64,000 nucleotides of DNA, from assembly GCF_000143415.4 (NCBI RefSeq), contig NW_003314268.1:201117-265116 (forward strand), given 5' to 3'. This stretch comes from Selaginella moellendorffii (Eukaryota; Streptophyta; Lycopodiopsida; Selaginellales; Selaginellaceae). Under the pieces are notes generated by a model that was not told where the DNA came from, made no database searches, and worked only from the letters and a program-made list of their open reading frames with translations. Both the position numbers and the translations under genes were made by a program. Shown here piece after piece: positions 59,394 through 64,000 of this stretch (within the stretch, counting starts at the first letter, position 1; each line of letters opens with the position of its first letter).

Positions 59394-60014
59394 ATGAATT
59401 TCAGCGCGGCTCGCCAGCTCCTGGGCCTGGGCGATGGCGATGCTACCGCCGCCGAGGTCTCACTCTCATACTCTACCAAGAAATTCCTTCCCTTGCTCGC
59501 TAGAATTTCTTCTCTACCAGGTCAAAGCCGCTTACCGGAGCAAGGCCATGGAATTCCACCCCGATCGCGTCGATGCGTCGCGGAAATCGGCCGCGGAAGC
59601 TCAGTTCAAATCGGTAGGGTCTGATTGATCGAAGGAAATCCCCCAAATTTCACTCGATTTTCACCTAGGTGACTGAAGCGTATAGATTTCTTCTCGTCAA
59701 TGGCACAGGCAGCAGCGCCGGGTAATCAATCTCTTCTCTTCTCATCAATTCGAACTTTTTCTCATCGATTTCCCGCGGCAGGAGATCCGCGCACGCCACC
59801 AGAGCCACGATCATGAGCCGGAAGCAAAGAATTTTGCGAGGGCTTCCATACATGACCATGGTGATTGGCACTGTCTCGTATGGAGCATTCGTGGCGTCCA
59901 GGTCTTTGCAAATCAGAATCTCTCTTTCCTTTTGTAGCTAAAATCTATGGAGTTGTCAGGAAATACCTGAGAGAATGCGAGGCCGCAAGAGCCAATCACC
60001 CCTTTCTACCATGA
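59394..60014 (+). CDS. Small J-domain protein with C-terminal membrane segment
   Basis: Five exons (59394-59456, 59521-59613, 59669-59721, 59782-59901, 59960-60014), 127 residues. The N-terminal half is a J-domain: AARQLLGL, helix II VKAAYRSKAMEF, the HPD motif that activates Hsp70, then AEAQFKSVTEAYRFL. The second half has a basic stretch (RKQRILRG) followed by a hydrophobic segment (MTMVIGTVSYGAFVA), likely one membrane span. J-proteins recruit and stimulate Hsp70 partners; the organelle cannot be told from the sequence. The first gene after the AT-rich desert. Confidence 0.8.
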
Positions 60015-60283
60015 CAAGGGGAAGAAATCTCACCATTCTTACACAGTTCTAGCGACTGTGGCCATGGATTCGCTCGTGATCCAGCTCCATTGCTTGCGTT
60101 CTCGCGCATTTTCTCTCTCTTTAAGCGAAATATATTTCTCTTTTCTCTGTTGAGCCCTAATTCTCTGTTCTTCAAGCGTCATGGACAGGGACGTAGGGCG
60201 CTCGTGATCTCCCTCCTCGTCGATCGCCGCGGCCAAGCGGAGCAAGGCGCCGACTAGCTGAGATCCACACTGCGGCCTCCAGG
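60015..60283. promoter_or_regulatory. Intergenic/promoter region of the gamma-adaptin gene
   Basis: About 270 bp between the J-protein stop and the adaptin start on the same strand; it includes a pyrimidine-rich leader (60100-60180). The long minus-strand open frame here is not supported by any domain. Confidence 0.45.
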
Positions 60284-63200
60284 ATGGGATCTAGGCTCCG
60301 GTTTGTTCGATTCGTTGTCTCGAGCTTAGGGTAATCGTCCTCACTCGTGCTCGTTTTCTATCGCCAGGGACATGATTCGGGCAGTCCGTGCTTGTAAGAC
60401 CGCCGCCGAGGAGCGCGCCGTGATTGCCAGAGAATGCGCGAATTTGCGCACTGCATTTAAGGAGGACGATCATGACTACAGACATCGCAATGTGGCCAAG
60501 CTTATGTTTATCCATATGCTCGGCTATCCCACGCACTTTGGCCAGATGGAGTGCTTGAAGCTCATTGCCTCTCCTGGATTTCCAGAGAAGCGCATCGGCT
60601 ACCTCGGCTTGATGCTTCTTCTGGATGAGAAGCAAGAGGTTTTGATGCTGGTGACGAACTCGCTCAAGAAGTAAGCTTGTGGATCCATTCCCAGATGCTG
60701 ACTTTGGCTTCTTTCCTTTCGTCGGCAGTGACTTGAATCATTCCAACCAGTTTATTTCTGGATTGGCACTTTGTGCGCTGGGGAACGTCTGCACAGCGGA
60801 GATGGCTCGGGATCTGGCACCCGAGGTGGAGAAGCTACTTCAGAACAGCAACTCCTACATACGCAAAAAGGTAAGAGAAAGAAGTTTATGAAATCGAAAG
60901 GCAGGCTTTTGATTCTTAAGCAATGCAGGCAGCTCTGTGTTCAGTCCGGATCGTGCGTAAGGTCCCAGATCTTATTGAGAATTTTCTCAATCCTTGTACG
61001 AGCTTGCTGAATGACAAGCATCACGGTGTCCTTCTCGGTGCTGTAAAGCTTTGTACCGAATTGTGCGAGGGGAGTGTGGAAGCTTTGGAACATTTCAGAA
61101 AGGTAACGTTTTGGTTTTTCTCATCCGGAAGTTTTGAAAGTCCCGCCCTTGCAGCATACCATGACACTAGTACGCGTCTTGAAAAACCTGGTTGTGAGTG
61201 GCTACGCTCCGGAATACGATGTTGGAGGCATCACAGATCCCTTTTTGCAAATACGAGTTTTGCGTTTACTTCGACTCCTTGGGAATGGGGATTCCGAGTC
61301 CAGCGACGTTATGAGCGATATTCTTGCTCAGGTATCTTCTCATACCAGTCCCGAGTAGAGTCTCATTTTTGGCTGGCAGGTGGCAACTAATACAGAGTCC
61401 AACAAGAATGCTGGGAACGCAATCTTGTACGAATGTGTGCAGACGATTATGGGTATAGAGGCTATTGGCGGTCTCCGTGTTCTTGCTATCAACATTCTTG
61501 GAAGATTTCTCGCGAACCGTGACAACAATATTAGGTACGTTATCTTGTGCGCCAGGTTGATTTCTCTTTATACTGGACCTCCAGATCTCTTGTTTTGCGT
61601 GCAGATATGTTGCACTTAATACGTTGGTGAAGGTAGTCTCGGTGGATACGCAGGCTGTGCAGAGACATCGTACAACCATAGTAGAGTGTGTGAAGGTAAA
61701 TGCTGTCTATTTTGGATATACTAAAACGAGCAATCGTGTATAGGACTCAGACGTTTCAATCAGAAGGCGGGCTCTTGATCTGGTGTACGCGCTGGTCAAC
61801 GAAACCAACGTCAAGACGCTGACGAAGGAACTGCTGGAATATCTAAAAGTTAGCGATCCAGAATTCAAAGCCGATCTTACTGGGAAAATTTGCTCTCTAG
61901 TTCAAAAGTACACTGCACCGAAAATCTCTTTTGTCGCCTGCTGATTTCCCACTGTTACAGGTTCTCTCCGAGCAAAGTGTGGTACATTGACCAGATGATC
62001 AACGTCATGGTGGAGGTAAAATACGTTATTTTGTCTAAATTTTGAAGTTATTGTTCTTTTTTGTCAGGCGGGAAAATTTGTGAAAGACGAAGTTATTCGA
62101 GCACTTCTATTAGTCGTGAGCAATGCTCCTGATCTGCACGGTTATACTGTTCGTGCGTTGTACCGGGCATTTGCTCATTGGGACGGTCAGGTATTCTGTG
62201 GTTTTGAGATTATGTCATTAAGCCTCTGACTATATGGTGGTCAGGAAAGCTTTGCTCAAGTTGTTCTTTGGTGTATTGGAGAGTATGGTGAAATGCTCGT
62301 CAACAATGCGAATGAGCTGGAGGGAGAAGAACCAATCACGGTAAGCTGGATTACTGGATGTGACATAAAGTGAAGACACTGTGACTCTCAGGTTACGGAG
62401 TCGGATGCTGTGGACGTGCTGGAAAATGTTTTGAAAGATTTCCGAGTGAGCTCCAGTACGCGGGCCTTCGCACTTACAGCAATGCTAAAACTTTCTTCTC
62501 GTTTTCCCTCATGTGCAGAGTAAGCACCTTTGATTTCAGTTTGTAAGCTCAATTATTTCTTTGCAGCCGGATCAAGGAGGTGATGATGCAATATAAAGGA
62601 AACTTAATACTTGAGCTCCAACAGCGAGCCATTGAATTCACGTCCATCCTCAGCAAGCATCAAAACATAAAGTGAGTGTAACAGCAGCCATGCGTTTGGT
62701 AGACTTACGGGTGGTTTCTACCGATTTGCAGAGGGGCGTTACTCGAGAAAATGCCAGCATTAGATGCAACCGCCTACAGTACCAAGCGAGCCGATGCAGC
62801 CGGAGTATCGCTTGCAAATGGAAGAGCATCAATACACGAAACTGGTCCAGTGTCCACATCTAATGGACCAGGCTCACAACCAATCCTGACAGATCTGTTA
62901 GACCTCAACGTGGACGACACTCCAGCTCCTCCAGTTCAGCGGAAATCAGCTGGTGATGTACTCTTGGATTTATTGGGAGCTAATCCAAGCGCACCCTCTG
63001 CATCTCAAGGTCAGACTTACTACATAATGTGTTAGTAGCATCTGACAATTTTGAAAACGCAGAACAAACTTCAGGAGGTGGCTCGGATGTGCTGATGGAT
63101 CTTTTGTCCGTCGGCTCTTCTTCACGACAACCTGTGATCTCAAGCAGTGGCCTGGATTCGCTCTCTCAACCGATTAAGCAGTCGTTTGTCGAAGCAAGGA

Positions 63201-63790
63201 AACCCACTGGTATGGATATGGACCTTCTTGGGGACCTTGGAGACAGTAATGGTGGTAACTAATCAATTGCTGTTTGATTATGTATGTATTAACACCAAGT
63301 TTGTGTGTGTTTGCAGCTCCTATGTATCCGACCATCCTTGCTTATCAAAGTGAGGCCTTAAGCGTAACTTTCGAGTTCAAAAAGGTCCCTGAGAACCCCC
63401 AGTTGACCCTGATTTTGGCATCTTACGCGAATGCTTCTGGAAAGTCATACACGGACTTTGTTTTCCAGGCAGCGGTTCCAAAGGTGAGCAGGAATTCGGA
63501 TTGTGACAAGCCTGATAACAATCTTTCCTTTTTGCGTTTGTTAGTACCTGCATCTCCGGCTGGAGCCTGCAAGCAACAGCGAGCTTGAACCGAAGGAGAG
63601 AATCACTCAAACAATAAGAGTCGAGAACAGCATGCTTGGACAGGTTTGCTTCGTAATCTTCTGTAGAGATTTGTGACGAATTTGGCTGTGACAGAAACCT
63701 TTGGCCATGAGAATACGAATTAGCTACAAAGTGGATGGCCAGGACGTCCTGGAGCAGGGCCAAGTGCACAACTTCCCTGCTGGTTTGTGA
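60284..63790 (+). CDS. AP1G: AP-1 complex subunit gamma (gamma-adaptin)
   Basis: Eighteen exons: 60284-60300, 60368-60670, 60729-60870, 60929-61102, 61155-61331, 61380-61534, 61605-61695, 61744-61907, 61961-62015, 62068-62190, 62245-62340, 62392-62519, 62567-62671, 62732-63009, 63063-63254, 63317-63483, 63545-63643, 63695-63790; total 2562 nt, 853 residues. Large subunit of the AP-1 clathrin adaptor at the trans-Golgi network. The N-terminal alpha-solenoid (adaptin_N) runs from [16 protein letters not shown] to about residue 590. A Pro/Ser-rich hinge with clathrin-box-like LLDLN and repeated LMDLL/DLLGDL follows, then the gamma-ear domain ([17 protein letters not shown] to the end), which binds accessory proteins. 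Length is normal for the plant protein. A piece of the ear region is displaced at 47983-48290. Confidence 0.96.
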
Positions 63791-64000
63791 TAGGTATGGA
63801 GAAAACAATTTTGGTTCGTCAATAAAGTATTGTTTCTTTTATTTGATGGTTTCTGAGATGGTGGACTCGTCCTTGAAACAAGGAAAACTCGAAAGCTCAC
63901 CATTGAGAAGTTTTCACTCGAGGACGACGACTCCCACGTATTAGCCATGTTACAAACGAATTTGTGAAATTGAGAAGATGAGCGATTGCAAGCCAAGCCT
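63791..64000. other. 3' flank of the gamma-adaptin gene
   Basis: Contains AATAAAG at 63820 followed by T-rich sequence, a plausible polyadenylation region. Beyond that no gene can be called before the window ends. Confidence 0.45.

Noticed and set aside
60039-60245. Minus-strand charged open frame (QQRKEKYISLKERENARERK)
   Set aside because: It lies on the pyrimidine-rich leader of the gamma-adaptin gene, which read backwards yields Lys/Glu/Arg codons.
1-64000. CRISPR arrays, bacterial operons or prophage
   Set aside because: Genes have spliceosomal introns and plant families throughout; no regular spacer-repeat structure was seen.

Overview
The window is nuclear DNA of a vascular plant with very compact genes. 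I infer a lycophyte, most likely Selaginella: genes are close together, introns are mostly about 45-110 bp and GT-AG, and the gene set is plant-specific (Dicer-like RNase III, RBOH NADPH oxidase, WAT1/EamA transporters, acireductone dioxygenase, PPR and LTR-retroelement relics). I could not run a search, so the species call rests on gene architecture and family knowledge.

Layout. 1-4447 (minus): 3'-truncated Dicer-like gene. 4530-17537 (minus): three head-to-tail paralogues of about 1150-1180 residues, each fusing an FAD GMC/cholesterol-oxidase-like module with a ferredoxin-like cysteine motif to a C-terminal alpha/beta-hydrolase and a terminal hydrophobic segment. The third copy carries a +1 frameshift. 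This array is the most unusual coding content. About 17.96-36.4 kb: a direct tandem segmental duplication. Unit 1 (to about 24.28 kb) has a broken LysM gene, a broken ARD gene, a decayed membrane-protein gene and an intact WAT1-like transporter. Unit 2 (from about 24.35 kb) has an intact LysM gene, an intact ARD gene, the same decayed membrane-protein gene, a PPR relic, an inserted Ty3/gypsy element with 176-bp LTRs, and a second transporter whose protein is about 96.6% identical to the first.

36.8-47.9 kb is ordinary gene space: RBOH (minus), PP2C (plus, head-to-head with RBOH), M3 oligopeptidase (minus, tail-to-tail with PP2C, stop codons 20 bp apart), a secreted eight-cysteine peptide (minus) and a prolyl 4-hydroxylase (plus, with a suspicious first intron). 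47.9-49.5 kb holds displaced gene fragments, including an inverted piece of the gamma-adaptin gene that lies about 15 kb away. 49.5-59.2 kb is a very AT-rich desert with eroded Ty1/copia sequence and a second eroded gag on the minus strand. 59.3-63.8 kb returns to gene space with a small J-domain membrane protein and a complete 18-exon AP-1 gamma-adaptin gene.

Functional links within the window are limited. RBOH and the PP2C could share a promoter region. The oxidase-hydrolase array looks like a specialised lipid or sterol metabolism cluster built by tandem duplication. The remaining genes are housekeeping genes placed side by side.
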